A DNA stretch of 64,000 bases from Paraglaciecola mesophila (lineage in GTDB: Bacteria; Pseudomonadota; Gammaproteobacteria; Enterobacterales; Alteromonadaceae), in the NCBI RefSeq assembly GCF_009906955.1, contig NZ_CP047656.1:310001-374000 (forward strand), written 5' to 3'. The position numbers and the translations under genes were made by a program. Under the pieces are notes generated by a model. It had not been told where the DNA came from. It did not search any database and worked only from the letters and a program-made list of their open reading frames with translations. This document shows positions 47,718 through 61,069 of the stretch, piece by piece; position 1 is the first letter of the stretch; each line of letters begins with the position of its first letter.

Positions 47718-48850
47718 TAACGAATATAGCTCTCTATTATCCCACCACCTAAGCAGACTTCATCTAGGTAAAACACGGCAGATTGGCCAGGTGTCACTGC
47801 TTTTTGTGGTTCATCGAATATAACGTGTACGGTGCCATCTGGCTCGGGTGTGAGTGTGCAGGCAATGTCTTGTTGGCGATAACGTGTCTTAACACTGCAT
47901 TTCATTGGGGATGAAGGGCCAATACGGTCAACCCAATGCAACTGATTTGCCACTAAGCCTTTTGAAAACAGACGAGGGTGATCGGCACCTTGGCCTACAA
48001 TCAATACATTTCGTGCCATGTCTTTATCGACCACATACCAAGGATCGTCGCCAAATTCTTTCATACCACCGATCATTAAGCCTTTTCGTTGGCCTAACGT
48101 GTGGTACATCAAACCTTGATGCTGGCCTATTTCTTGACCTTCCGGTGTTTCGATGACACCAGGTTGAGCAGGAAGGTACTGAGATAGAAAATCAGTAAAT
48201 TTGCGTTCACCGATAAAACAAATCCCTGTGCTGTCCTTTTTATCGTGGGTGATAAGCCCTTGTTCTTGGGCAATTTCCCGCACTTGTGGTTTTTCAATAT
48301 CGCCTATTGGGAATAAAGTCTGACCAACATGTTGCTCACCTAACGTATACAAAAAGTAGCTTTGGTCTTTGTTGTCGTCCATGCCGCGCAGCATTTGCCA
48401 ATGACCGTCTACTTCACGGCGACGCACATAATGCCCAGTGGCGATGTAATCGGCTTCAAGTTCCTCTGCAGCAAATTCTAGGAAGGCTTTAAATTTGATT
48501 TCTTTGTTGCACATGATATCTGGGTTTGGTGTGCGTCCAGATTTATATTCTTCCAAAAAATATTCGAACACATTATCCCAATATTCGGCCGCAAAGTTTA
48601 TTTGATGTAGTTCAATACCGAGTTTATCTGCTACTGCTTGGGCATCTTTTAGATCTTCAGCCGCGGCGCAATATTCATCGTTGTCATCTTCTTCCCAGTT
48701 CTTCATGAATAGGCCTTCAACTTGATAGCCTTGCTGCAGCAATATATACGCTGAAACAGAAGAATCGACACCACCAGACATACCAACAATAACCTTTTTC
48801 TGGCTATTACTGGCTAACTCGGCAGCACTAAGGGAATGAATATAAGGCAT
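47717..48850 (-). CDS. mnmA: tRNA-specific 2-thiouridylase
   Basis: tRNA-modifying enzyme of 377 residues that installs 2-thiouridine at position 34 of Lys, Glu and Gln tRNAs. The ATG at 48850 is chosen over an in-frame ATG at 48895 because it gives the family N-terminus shortly before the PP-loop GMSGGVDSS. The catalytic cysteines are in [11 protein letters not shown] and [10 protein letters not shown]. It is first in the mnmA-hflD-purB unit and overlaps hflD by one base. Confidence 0.96.
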
Positions 48851-48959
48851 GATAAAAAGCAAAGTCTCAATAAAAATGGTGGCGAATTCTAGCAAATTCC
48901 CAAGTACAAATCATCTGCAATGTACACATAATATGTGACAATATGTTGTATAAACGAAC

Positions 48960-49538
48960 CTAGTCAAGTTCTCGGTAAGTGCCTGAGGCGATGCCGTCTA
49001 ACGTCCAGTTACCCACTCGATAACGTACCAACCTCAAAGTGGGAAAGCCGATGTGAGCTGTCATCCGCCTCACTTGACGGTTTTTCCCTTCACTGATGGT
49101 AATAGACAACCAGCTGGTAGGTATGGATTGGCGAAAGCGTACAGGTGGGGTTCGCGGCCATAAAGAGGGCTCTCGCATTCGTTCAACTTTAGCGGGTCGT
49201 GTCATACCGTCTTTTAGCGCGACGCCGTCACGCAATGCTTGTAGTTGGTGCTCTTGCGGTTCGCCTTCCACTTGAACCCAATAGGTTTTACTGGTTTTCT
49301 TTTTAGGGTTCGTCAGTTTGTGCTGTAATTTTCCATCGTTGGTCAAGACCAATAAACCTTCACTGTCTTTATCAAGACGCCCAGCAGCGTATATATCTGG
49401 GATAGGAATGAAGTCTTTCAATGTTTGTCTGCCTGTAGCATCGGTAAACTGAGTTAAAACATTGAATGGCTTGTTGAATAGTACGATTTTTGAACGACGA
49501 ATAGGCGCTTTGGGCTTTTTATATTGATCAATGTTCAT
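48960..49538 (-). CDS. rluE: 23S rRNA pseudouridine synthase RluE
   Basis: A 192-residue pseudouridine synthase of the RsuA group without the N-terminal S4 domain, as expected for RluE (U2457 of 23S rRNA). The catalytic motif is [17 protein letters not shown] near residues 54-70, with Asp in RLDKD. The motif [20 protein letters not shown] near 150-169 is also present. It diverges from the isocitrate dehydrogenase gene. Confidence 0.93.
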   Translation of the reverse strand: MNIDQYKKPKAPIRRSKIVLFNKPFNVLTQFTDATGRQTLKDFIPIPDIYAAGRLDKDSEGLLVLTNDGKLQHKLTNPKKKTSKTYWVQVEGEPQEHQLQALRDGVALKDGMTRPAKVERMREPSLWPRTPPVRFRQSIPTSWLSITISEGKNRQVRRMTAHIGFPTLRLVRYRVGNWTLDGIASGTYRELD

Positions 49539-49729
49539 TTCTTGTAACTTATTATGAATAAAATCGCTGAGTTATTTTGCACTCTGCGATGAATTGTTTA
49601 TTATCTTCCAGCGAATTTTTCAATGTAACTTTACCCTGATGTCAGGATCGGATGTGTTAATTCCTGATAAATTTACTAAATGACCGCTATTTAGCAGCAA
49701 ATAATGTGCTTTATATCAGTCTACACTAA

Positions 49730-51997
<2,268 letters not shown>

Positions 51998-52017
51998 TAA
52001 ATTTTAATTAGGCATTA

Positions 52018-52047
52018 AAAAGCAGACCTTAAGGTCTGCTTTTTTTA
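52018..52047. terminator. Bidirectional terminator between icd and cspD
   Basis: AGCAGACC and GGTCTGCT flank TTAA in a perfect palindrome at 52021-52040, with A-tract before and seven T after. Confidence 0.9.
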
Positions 52048-52057
52048 TGACTAATTT

Positions 52058-52276
52058 TTATTGCTCAGGCTCACCGTTGAAATCGATATTCTCAGCATGA
52101 AGCCCTTTAGGTCCTTGCTGTACATCATATTTCACTTCTTGCCCGGCTTTTAAAGAGCGGTAACCTTCCATCTGAATGGTCGAATAATGAGCAAAAATGT
52201 CATCTCCACCATCTTCAGGAACGATAAAACCAAACCCTTTTGCATTGTTAAACCACTTTACTTTGCCAACAGCCAT
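52058..52276 (-). CDS. cspD: Cold-shock-like protein CspD
   Basis: A single cold-shock domain of 72 residues starting at MAVGKVKWFN, chosen because AAGGA lies about nine bases before the ATG at 52276. The RNA-binding motifs are KGFGFIVPE and DIFAHYSTI. In E. coli CspD is a stationary-phase single-strand binding protein that blocks replication. Its place divergent from clpS-clpA supports that name over other Csp proteins. Confidence 0.92.
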   Translation of the reverse strand: MAVGKVKWFNNAKGFGFIVPEDGGDDIFAHYSTIQMEGYRSLKAGQEVKYDVQQGPKGLHAENIDFNGEPEQ

Positions 52277-52477
52277 ACTTCTGCTTCCTTTTAATCCCTT
52301 GAACTGACGCATATTTATCCCCACAATGAACTATGGGAAAGGCGAAAATGTTAAAATAACAAATGTCGCACTAGAAAATGTAGATTTTTTAACCTGTTTT
52401 TGTCAAGGGTAAATTGATAAATAAACGAATGTTAATAAAACTGCAAAATTTGCACTAAGGGCACTATTCTTCTTATT

Positions 52478-52798
52478 ATGAGCAAAGACAACACGATTAA
52501 CATAGAGCGCGAAAAGCAGCTAGATACGGTTAAGCAAAAATTAGCGCCACCACCCATGTATAAAGTTTTGCTGAATAACGATGATTACACACCGATGGAT
52601 TTCGTGATCGAAGTATTGGTTAGGTTTTTCAACTTGGACTCAGAAAAAGCTCATCAAATTATGTTGACTGTGCATTATCGTGGTCGCGCAGTGTGCGGTG
52701 TTTATACCGCTGAAATTGCCGAAACAAAAGTAATGCAAGTCACCCAGTATGCCAAGAAGCATCAACATCCGTTGATGTGCACAATGGAACAGGTTTAG
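52478..52798 (+). CDS. clpS: ClpS adaptor
   Basis: A 106-residue adaptor that delivers proteins with N-degrons (N-terminal Leu, Phe, Trp, Tyr) to ClpAP. It has the binding-pocket motif [14 protein letters not shown] (about 31-44) and the later [19 protein letters not shown]. It precedes clpA by 20 bases, as in most gammaproteobacteria. Confidence 0.96.
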   Translation: MSKDNTINIEREKQLDTVKQKLAPPPMYKVLLNNDDYTPMDFVIEVLVRFFNLDSEKAHQIMLTVHYRGRAVCGVYTAEIAETKVMQVTQYAKKHQHPLMCTMEQV

Positions 52799-52818
52799 CG
52801 CAGTAAGAGGGTCTAAAA

Positions 52819-55086
52819 ATGTTAAATAAAGAATTAGAACAAACGTTGAATGAAGCGTTTATTTTTGCCAGAGAGCATAGACACGAATTCATGACGGTCG
52901 AGCACCTTTTATTAGCCCTGCTTGATAACGGCTCTGCCACTGAGGCACTGCAAGCCTGTGGTGCTAACGTAGACATTATTAAAAAAGAGTTGACGGATTT
53001 CGTCAAAGACACGACTCCTCTGTTACTTGAAGATGCCAATAATGAGCGGGAAACTCAGCCTACTTTAGGTTTCCAGCGCGTTTTACAACGAGCTGTATTT
53101 CACGTTCAATCATCTGGGAAAGAAGAAGTCACTGGAGCGAATGTACTGGTCGCAATTTTTAGCGAGCAGGAATCTCAAGCCGTTTACATTCTTAAAAAAG
53201 CCGATGTGACCCGTCTTGATGTGGTTAATTTTATCTCCCATGGTGTATCTAAAAGTGATGATGAGAGTACCCATTCCGTTGAACAAGACGAGGAGGGCGC
53301 AGGGCAAGAGGCTGGGTCATCTATGCTTGAGCAATATTCGACTAACTTGAATGAGCTCGCCAAAGAGGGAAAAATTGACCCGTTGATTGGGCGAGATTTC
53401 GAAGTTGAGCGCAGTATTCAAATATTGTGTCGTCGTCGTAAAAATAACCCCTTGCTCGTTGGAGAAGCCGGTGTGGGTAAAACCGCCATCGCGGAAGGGT
53501 TAGCTTTTCGGATTATTCATAACGACGTGCCTGATGTCATCGCTAACGCCGTCATATACTCTTTGGATATGGGAACCCTACTTGCAGGCACAAAGTACCG
53601 TGGTGACTTCGAGAAGCGTCTCAAAGGTATATTGAAGGAGTTAGCTAAAGATCCCGATGCTATTTTGTTTATCGATGAAATCCATACCATCATTGGCGCG
53701 GGGGCAGCGTCAGGCGGTGTGATGGACGCATCAAATCTACTGAAACCCAAACTAAGCAGTGGTGAACTGCGTTGTATGGGGTCGACTACCTATCAAGAAT
53801 ATCAAGGTATATTTGAAAAAGATCGTGCGCTTGCGCGGCGCTTCCAGAAAGTGGATGTCATTGAGCCATCAGTGGCTGATACCACAAAGATTTTGATGGG
53901 ATTAAAGTCTCGCTACGAAGAACACCACAGTGTGCGTTTTACACACAAGGCTATCCGTGCCACGGCTGAGCTATCAGCTAAATACATTAATGAGCGTCAT
54001 CTGCCGGACAAAGCTATTGACGTGATGGATGAGGCTGGAGCAAGTCAGCGGTTGTTGCCTCCGTCAAAACGTAAGAAGACGATAGGGGTGACAGATATTG
54101 AACATATTATCTCCAAGATCGCACGCATCCCTGAAAAGTCAGTATCCTCTAGTGATAAAGAGTCACTGAAAAACCTCGATAGAGATTTGAAGTTAGTGGT
54201 ATTTGGACAGGATCAAGCAATCGATACCTTAACAGATGCAATCCGTCTGTCTCGAGCTGGATTAGGCGCGGAAACCAAACCGATCGGCAGTTTCTTATTT
54301 GCTGGCCCAACAGGGGTCGGTAAAACTGAAATCACCCAACAACTGTCGAACATCATGGGAGTTGAGTTATTACGTTTTGACATGTCGGAATATATGGAGC
54401 GCCATGCCGTAAGCAGGCTTATTGGTGCGCCTCCTGGGTATGTCGGCTTCGATCAAGGCGGCCTGTTAACAGATGCTGTTATTAAGCACCCTCATTCTGT
54501 TGTGCTGCTTGATGAAATCGAAAAAGCCCATTCAGATGTGTTTAATATTTTATTGCAAGTGATGGACCACGGTACGCTAACTGACAATAACGGCCGTAAA
54601 GTGGACTTTCGTAATGTGATCTTGGTCATGACGACCAACGCAGGTGTGCAAGAGACGATCCGTAAATCGATTGGCTTTAAACAGCAAGACCATAGTCATG
54701 ACGCAATGTCAGAAATCAACAAAGTGTTTACCCCAGAGTTTAGAAACCGGTTAGATGCGATAGTTTGGTTTAATCACCTTGAGCAAGAAGTTATCTTACA
54801 AGTGGTTGATAAATTCATTGTGGAGCTTCAAGTTCAACTTGATAATCAAGGAGTCTCTTTGGATGTGACAAATGAGGCGAGACAATGGCTAGCGAAAGAA
54901 GGCTATGATAGGAACATGGGTGCACGTCCTATGTCTCGTGTAATTCAACAGCACGTTAAGAAAGAACTGGCTAGCGAATTGTTATTCGGCGAGTTAAGCC
55001 AAGGTGGTAGTGTTAAAATATCACTGAAGAATAAAAAATTAGTATTTACATTTAAAGCAGTAAAAGAAGAGAAATCTGAAGCTTAA
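52819..55086 (+). CDS. clpA: ClpA unfoldase subunit
   Basis: AAA+ unfoldase of 755 residues. An N-domain (about 1-145) is followed by two ATPase modules, with Walker A motifs GEAGVGKTA (near 215) and GPTGVGKTE (near 500) and Walker B ILFIDEIH and VVLLDEIEKAH. The C-terminal part contains the IGFKQQDH loop, close to the IGL loop that docks onto ClpP. It ends with a charged tail. No clpP is in the window. It forms an operon with clpS and ends at a bidirectional terminator. Confidence 0.96.
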   Translation: MLNKELEQTLNEAFIFAREHRHEFMTVEHLLLALLDNGSATEALQACGANVDIIKKELTDFVKDTTPLLLEDANNERETQPTLGFQRVLQRAVFHVQSSGKEEVTGANVLVAIFSEQESQAVYILKKADVTRLDVVNFISHGVSKSDDESTHSVEQDEEGAGQEAGSSMLEQYSTNLNELAKEGKIDPLIGRDFEVERSIQILCRRRKNNPLLVGEAGVGKTAIAEGLAFRIIHNDVPDVIANAVIYSLDMGTLLAGTKYRGDFEKRLKGILKELAKDPDAILFIDEIHTIIGAGAASGGVMDASNLLKPKLSSGELRCMGSTTYQEYQGIFEKDRALARRFQKVDVIEPSVADTTKILMGLKSRYEEHHSVRFTHKAIRATAELSAKYINERHLPDKAIDVMDEAGASQRLLPPSKRKKTIGVTDIEHIISKIARIPEKSVSSSDKESLKNLDRDLKLVVFGQDQAIDTLTDAIRLSRAGLGAETKPIGSFLFAGPTGVGKTEITQQLSNIMGVELLRFDMSEYMERHAVSRLIGAPPGYVGFDQGGLLTDAVIKHPHSVVLLDEIEKAHSDVFNILLQVMDHGTLTDNNGRKVDFRNVILVMTTNAGVQETIRKSIGFKQQDHSHDAMSEINKVFTPEFRNRLDAIVWFNHLEQEVILQVVDKFIVELQVQLDNQGVSLDVTNEARQWLAKEGYDRNMGARPMSRVIQQHVKKELASELLFGELSQGGSVKISLKNKKLVFTFKAVKEEKSEA

Positions 55087-55137
55087 TATCTAGGGCAGGG
55101 GCACAACTGACCCTTGCACCTAAATCTCAGGCATAGA

Positions 55138-55176
55138 AAAAGGCCCAATGTTATACAACATTGGGCCTTTTCTTTT
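55138..55176. terminator. Bidirectional terminator between clpA and infA
   Basis: AAAAGGCCCAATGTT (55138-55152) pairs perfectly with AACATTGGGCCTTTT (55157-55171), 15 bp with a 4-base loop, with T-rich sequence on both exits. Confidence 0.92.
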
Positions 55177-55184
55177 ACTGTATA

Positions 55185-55403
55185 CTAACGAGCGCGGTAA
55201 ATAATACGCCCTTTAGATAAATCATATGGCGTCATTTCACATGTTACTTTGTCGCCTGTCAAGATACGGATATAGTTCTTACGCATCTTTCCTGAAATAT
55301 GTGCAGTAACAACGTGACCGTTTTCTAATTCGACACGAAACATAGTATTTGGAAGGGTATCCAACACTGTACCTTCCATTTCAATACAATCTTCTTTCGC
55401 CAT
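55185..55403 (-). CDS. infA: Translation initiation factor IF-1
   Basis: The 72-residue S1-like OB-fold protein, with [19 protein letters not shown] at the start and [21 protein letters not shown] at the end. It binds the A site during initiation. It lies downstream of bpt and aat on the same strand, in the usual clpA-infA-bpt/aat arrangement. Confidence 0.97.
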   Translation of the reverse strand: MAKEDCIEMEGTVLDTLPNTMFRVELENGHVVTAHISGKMRKNYIRILTGDKVTCEMTPYDLSKGRIIYRAR

Positions 55404-55483
55404 GTAGCTCTGTTACCTCTGTAAATAATAAGTCTCAAAAATGCCGCGCAGATTTTGCCCAATAACGGCGGCCGTGTAAAGCT

Positions 55484-56179
55484 TTACCAGTCTTTTTTTA
55501 AAATTAGCTGCCATTTTTGTTCAATAAAACGCTCGTGGGGTAAAAAATTGCGCTTATAGCTCATTTTTTGAGAGTTATCTATCTGGTAGCCTAAATATAA
55601 ATGTGCTTTAGATAAACGCCGAGCGATCGCTATTTGTTGTAAGACGGCGAAAGTACCTAAGGAACGATGAGCCAAAGAAGGTTCAAAAAACGTGTAAACC
55701 GCCGACAAAGCTTTTTCCAATGAATCGGTTACGGCAATACCCACCAATTCACCATCAAGATGCAATTCTATAAACAGCGGCTTCAGCCAGCCACCATCGG
55801 CAAAACTTGCGTATTGATCTGGTGTTGCTGGATACATGCTGCCATCTTGGTGTCGGGTATTGATGTATTGCTTGTACAAACCGTAGTAGTGAGGTTTATT
55901 TTCTTCACTTAATACCACTTTTATGTCGTTGTTACGTTTGAGAATACGCTTCTGGCTTTTAGATGGGGCAAAGTCACTCACAGGGACCCGTATTGCTTGA
56001 CAGGCATGGCAGTGCGCGCAGTGGGGCCGATAAAGTTGTGAGCCGCTGCGCCGAAAACCAGCTGCCATTAGCATTTCGTAGTGAAAACTATGTCCTGTTT
56101 CCTCTGCATAAACGAGTAATGTTTCTTGCTCACCTGATAAATAACTACAGTCAAAGCTTTGACTAATTCCAAATTTCAT
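55484..56179 (-). CDS. bpt: Leucyl-transferase Bpt (aspartate/glutamate N-degron)
   Basis: A 231-residue aminoacyl-tRNA-protein transferase of the ATE/Bpt family, adding Leu to N-terminal Asp or Glu so that ClpS can recognise the protein. The ATG at 56179 overlaps the aat stop (TAATG). An earlier in-frame start would lie inside aat. Conserved cysteines are in HCAHCHACQAIRVPV (about 58-72). The C-terminal YLGYQIDNSQKMSYKRNF block is also typical. Confidence 0.92.
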   Translation of the reverse strand: MKFGISQSFDCSYLSGEQETLLVYAEETGHSFHYEMLMAAGFRRSGSQLYRPHCAHCHACQAIRVPVSDFAPSKSQKRILKRNNDIKVVLSEENKPHYYGLYKQYINTRHQDGSMYPATPDQYASFADGGWLKPLFIELHLDGELVGIAVTDSLEKALSAVYTFFEPSLAHRSLGTFAVLQQIAIARRLSKAHLYLGYQIDNSQKMSYKRNFLPHERFIEQKWQLILKKDW

Positions 56180-56883
56180 TACGCTTGCGTGAGTTCCCTT
56201 GGGCGCCACAAGGACTGATTTATCGGTTCTTTTACAACCTCTTTAAGTTTGCTTAAGAACACGGTTCTCGGGATTTCAATGCACCCAAGGCTTGCTAAGT
56301 GCTCGTTTTGTAACTGGCAATCAATAAATTCAGAGCCGTTTTGACGCAGCAGTTCGACTAAATAAAACATAGCAAGCTTTGAAGCATTCGTCGCATAATG
56401 AAACATAGATTCCCCGCAAAAGAGATTACCAGGGGTTACACCATATAAGCCGCCAACAAGTGTCTCAGCATCCCATACTTCTATTGAGTGTGCAAAACCA
56501 TTGCGATGCAGCTCGATATACGCGTTGATCATTTCGTCTGTTATCCACGTGCCAGACGATTGACGAGAAACGTTAGCGCATGCGTGTATTACCTGAGCAA
56601 AATGTGTATTTACCGTAACGCGAAAGGACGTTTTACGAATGAATTTTCTTAAGCTTTTCGACACATTGAAATTTTCTAAAGGCAATATGCCTCTGGGATC
56701 AGGTGACCACCATAAAATCGGTTCATTGCTACTGAACCAAGGGAAAATACCTTGTTGATAGGCGTACATTAGTCGGTTAACCGATAAGTCTCCGCCGAAG
56801 GCAAGCAGACCGGGAGGGTCAGATAACGCTTGAGCGGGAGATGGGAAATGCAGTGATCTATCTAACTGAAACAGTTCAATCAT
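56179..56883 (-). CDS. aat: Leucyl/phenylalanyl-tRNA-protein transferase
   Basis: A 234-residue enzyme that attaches Leu or Phe to proteins with N-terminal Lys or Arg. The signature WFSSNEPILWWSPDPRG is near residues 49-65, followed by SGTWITDEMINAYIELH and GGLYGVTPGNLFCGESMF. It is translationally coupled to bpt and lies about 50 bases after the trxB stop. Confidence 0.95.
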   Translation of the reverse strand: MIELFQLDRSLHFPSPAQALSDPPGLLAFGGDLSVNRLMYAYQQGIFPWFSSNEPILWWSPDPRGILPLENFNVSKSLRKFIRKTSFRVTVNTHFAQVIHACANVSRQSSGTWITDEMINAYIELHRNGFAHSIEVWDAETLVGGLYGVTPGNLFCGESMFHYATNASKLAMFYLVELLRQNGSEFIDCQLQNEHLASLGCIEIPRTVFLSKLKEVVKEPINQSLWRPRELTQA

Positions 56884-56934
56884 ACTGGCTCATTGAAGTG
56901 AAAGGCCTCAAACGAGGCCTTGGATCTTTAACGC

Positions 56935-57957
<1,023 letters not shown>

Positions 57958-58142
57958 TTACGCATAGAAATGCGTCTCTACTGGAAACTTTCAATCTCTA
58001 AATAATAAAAAAATGACGATAAGTTATATTTCAATGATATTTAGCAGAACTAATGCCTTAGATAACTTTCTAAAGAGTGATCTTTTCGCTAATATTCTGA
58101 TGACACCTTAGAATGGTGAATCATTAAATTGAGTAGGTTGCC

Positions 58143-58589
58143 ATGGCACAAACCGTTTTTACTTTATTCAAAGATGGCCAGCAGTATATGCAAACTTGGC
58201 CAGTCAAAAAGGAACTGTATCCACTTTTCCCTGAATGCAGAGTGATTTCTGCCACTAAACTTGCCATTAAAACCATGCCGCCACTGGCAGTATTAACGGT
58301 TGCGTTGGCTTATTCTGCGACAGGCTTAGCAACGTTACCTAATGCGGTAGCTATGGCCATCTTCTTTTTATCTATCCCGGTACAAGGCCTGTTGTGGCTG
58401 GGGCACAGATCAAATCAATGGCTTCCTCCATCAACTTCGAGTTGGTATCGTGATATTCATCAAAAGATGCGTCAGCAAGGGTGCTTTGTGGCAAATATGA
58501 AACCCCGGCCGAAGTATAAAGAATTAGCGGCACTGCTTAAAACTGCATTTGACGATTTAGACAAAGCCTTTACACAGCGTTGGTTTTAG
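58143..58589 (+). CDS. yfbV: UPF0208 membrane protein (YfbV-like)
   Basis: A membrane protein of 148 residues with two hydrophobic helices (about 43-62 and 68-85). The N-terminus (FTLFKDGQQYMQTWPVKKEL) and the middle (LLWLGHRSNQWLPPSTSSWY) are typical of UPF0208/YfbV, a protein linked in E. coli to chromosome macrodomain insulation. Its stop overlaps the 3' end of the convergent sprT gene by a few bases. Confidence 0.92.
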   Translation: MAQTVFTLFKDGQQYMQTWPVKKELYPLFPECRVISATKLAIKTMPPLAVLTVALAYSATGLATLPNAVAMAIFFLSIPVQGLLWLGHRSNQWLPPSTSSWYRDIHQKMRQQGCFVANMKPRPKYKELAALLKTAFDDLDKAFTQRWF

Positions 58590-59125
58590 ACGCTGCTAGA
58601 CGGTTTGAAGCTAAGTACCTGATGGCATTGGCGGCAGATATACTGTTGTTGCTGTCTTAGCACCTTATTATGGCGTCTGACACTCAGTTCAATATCACCA
58701 CATAAACATTGATAGGTAAAACGTTTTCCACTGACTTTTGTCACGTCCATTTTGTGATATGTATGTCCGTTTAATCCGAATACTTGCCGCATAATGGCTT
58801 GCCATTCTTTTCCGTGGGGTTTTACTCGACCATAAAGCGCATACGCGATTAAGTGAGCGACCTCATGGGGCACCACTTCATCTATAAATGCTTGATAGTT
58901 GTCAGCTAGCAGTACGGGATTAAACCGCAACTCATTTGTTTGCAGCCGCGCACAACCGGCAATTTTACCTCTTTGATTAAAGGTTATCGCCGGTAAGGCT
59001 AAGTCAACTGATAGTGACCGGTTAGCTAATTGAACGCAGGCATGTACACGATCAACGACATGGGCTTGAATATCTGATTGATTAAGCTGGTTTTGATGGA
59101 AAGAAGGGTTGTTCAAAGGTTTCAT
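58586..59125 (-). CDS. sprT: SprT-type zinc metalloprotease-like protein
   Basis: A 179-residue SprT family protein with the zinc motif PHEVAHLIAYALYG (HExxH near residues 86-90), a third His in KPHGKEWQAIM, and a C-terminal Cys4 zinc ribbon (CLCGDIE and CRQCHQ). Family resemblance to the DNA-protein crosslink protease Spartan suggests a role in protein turnover, which is not proven in bacteria. It ends overlapping yfbV and follows sppA in the same direction. Confidence 0.92.
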   Translation of the reverse strand: MKPLNNPSFHQNQLNQSDIQAHVVDRVHACVQLANRSLSVDLALPAITFNQRGKIAGCARLQTNELRFNPVLLADNYQAFIDEVVPHEVAHLIAYALYGRVKPHGKEWQAIMRQVFGLNGHTYHKMDVTKVSGKRFTYQCLCGDIELSVRRHNKVLRQQQQYICRQCHQVLSFKPSSSV

Positions 59126-59158
59126 TAATATGGAGGGCGGGTAAACCCTAAGTTTAAA

Positions 59159-59193
59159 GGCAGCGTCTTATCAGCAAAGAATAGGACGCTGCC
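59159..59193 (-). terminator. Hairpin after sppA
   Basis: GGCAGCGTC (59159-59167) pairs with GACGCTGCC (59185-59193), 17 bases past the sppA stop on the minus strand. The following TTTAAACTT is only weakly T-rich. Confidence 0.55.
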
Positions 59194-59209
59194 AGTGATA
59201 TATTAAGGG

Positions 59210-61069
59210 TTAAATTTCACAGGTTAAGCAAAAAGCATAAACGCCGCGAGGATCATTAAGCTTAATTACATCGTCAAAATCCGCCGTTACTTGGCTAATT
59301 AAGCTCATTAATTTGCTATCACTCTGGGCAAACTGAGTTTTTGCTAACATCACAGATACATTAGAAAAGAACTCTTTCCAGAACAATTCACTGCTGTTTA
59401 ATGAGCGTTCAACGTAGGTGACATCGTATTCAGTTAAATCAGCTAGTTGTGCTGCAGCTGATACTGCGTCATCTATGTAGCCAAGATGGTCGACTAAATT
59501 TAACGATAATGCTGTTTCACCTATCCAAACGCGGCCTTGTGCGATGCTGTCGACGTCTTCTTTGCTCATATGGCGTTCGTCTGCGACGAGTGAAATGAAT
59601 TGGTCGTAACCATGCTCGATACTACGCTGCAAGACTTGGCCCATTTTAGGATCGATACCGCGAGTTATGCCCATGCCTGCAAAATCTGTGGTGCCCACAC
59701 CATCGGTATGTACACCTAAGTAATCTAGGGTATTTTCGAAACTGACGAACATGCCAAATATACCTATTGAACCGGTAATGGTGCTGGGCGCTGCCCAAAT
59801 TTCATCGGCACTCGCTGATATCCAGTATCCTCCGGATGCCGCGTATGTGCTCATCAGGGCTACGACTGGTTTGCCTGCTGCTTTGAGGTTTTCAATTTCT
59901 TGGCGAATAATCTCTGAGGCAAAAGCACTGCCACCTGGTGAGTCTACATATAACACGACCGATTTAATGTTGTCGTCTAAACGAGCCTTACGTAATAAAT
60001 TTGCAGTGCTGTCACCCCCTACTGTACCTGGCTTTTGGTCACCATTTAAAATGGTACCTTTAGCGACCACAATGCCGACCTTATCAACATTTGTATCTAA
60101 GTGGGGAAGCGGCGGGTTCACTATGTGTAAGTAATGCTTGAACGTTATATTGGTGTAACCACGTTTGGAGTCGTCTTCTCCGACGACGGAAACCAGTTCT
60201 TGCAATACTTGTTCACGTGTTTTTAATCCATCAACCCAGCCATTTTCTAACGCATACTGGGCAAAATCACCATTGACGTCTTCGAATTTAATCATAAATT
60301 CGTCAACCTTTTCGTCGAAGTTGTCTGCTGATAAACCACGTGCTTCGGCTACATTATTCTTATACTGAGACCACATGGCATTTAGCCAAGCTTTATTCGC
60401 TTCTTTTGCCGCCTCTGACATATCATCACGAATTAACGGTTCTACTGCTGACTTGTAGGTGCCTACTTTAAAAACATGCGTAGTCGCCTTGATCTTATCT
60501 AACGCTGATTTGTAATACATGCCAAACCGGCCATATCCTTCAAATAGCATCCAACCCATAGGGTTCATATATACGTGGTCAGCATGACTGGCAATGTAAT
60601 ATTGCTCTTGCGTGTAATAGTCACCGATAGCGTAAACTGGTTTTTCACTGAGCTTGAAATCATCGATGGCTTGGGCGATTTGTTCTAGTTTATCTAACCC
60701 CGCACCGTTGAGTTCTTGTAAATCAAGTACCAGAGCTTTGATACGCTGATCTTGTTTAGCGTTGTCCAAAGTAAGCAAAATATCTTGTAACAATACCTCT
60801 GGCTTTTCATTTTCTTGACCTAAAGCTTCTTGCATAAACGCTTCAAAAGGATCTATTGCGTGTTTTTGGATGACAATATCGCCTCTTAAATTCAGCACAA
60901 GAGCAGAATTTTGTTTCACACCTATTTGACCGTTATCTTTGAAAATTAACGAAATGATGCCGATGGCTATGACTAAAAAGATAATGTTAAAGAATAACTT
61001 GCGGCTAAAATTGAGAACTGACCAAATACCGCCAAACAGGGCTTTGGTCCAACTTTTATCGGTTGACAT
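59210..61069 (-). CDS. sppA: Signal peptide peptidase SppA (67K type)
   Basis: Membrane-anchored serine protease of 619 residues (E. coli 618) that degrades cleaved signal peptides. One N-terminal membrane helix (about 26-46) is followed by two homologous domains. The catalytic Lys is in VGTYKSAVEPLIRDDM (domain one) and the Ser in YAASGGYWISA (domain two), with DSPGGSAFASE as the oxyanion stretch. The gene stands alone before sprT. Confidence 0.94.
   Translation of the reverse strand: MSTDKSWTKALFGGIWSVLNFSRKLFFNIIFLVIAIGIISLIFKDNGQIGVKQNSALVLNLRGDIVIQKHAIDPFEAFMQEALGQENEKPEVLLQDILLTLDNAKQDQRIKALVLDLQELNGAGLDKLEQIAQAIDDFKLSEKPVYAIGDYYTQEQYYIASHADHVYMNPMGWMLFEGYGRFGMYYKSALDKIKATTHVFKVGTYKSAVEPLIRDDMSEAAKEANKAWLNAMWSQYKNNVAEARGLSADNFDEKVDEFMIKFEDVNGDFAQYALENGWVDGLKTREQVLQELVSVVGEDDSKRGYTNITFKHYLHIVNPPLPHLDTNVDKVGIVVAKGTILNGDQKPGTVGGDSTANLLRKARLDDNIKSVVLYVDSPGGSAFASEIIRQEIENLKAAGKPVVALMSTYAASGGYWISASADEIWAAPSTITGSIGIFGMFVSFENTLDYLGVHTDGVGTTDFAGMGITRGIDPKMGQVLQRSIEHGYDQFISLVADERHMSKEDVDSIAQGRVWIGETALSLNLVDHLGYIDDAVSAAAQLADLTEYDVTYVERSLNSSELFWKEFFSNVSVMLAKTQFAQSDSKLMSLISQVTADFDDVIKLNDPRGVYAFCLTCEI

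Noticed and set aside
59751..60134. 127-residue plus-strand frame inside sppA
   Set aside because: It is antisense to the conserved catalytic region of sppA and has no protein-like features.
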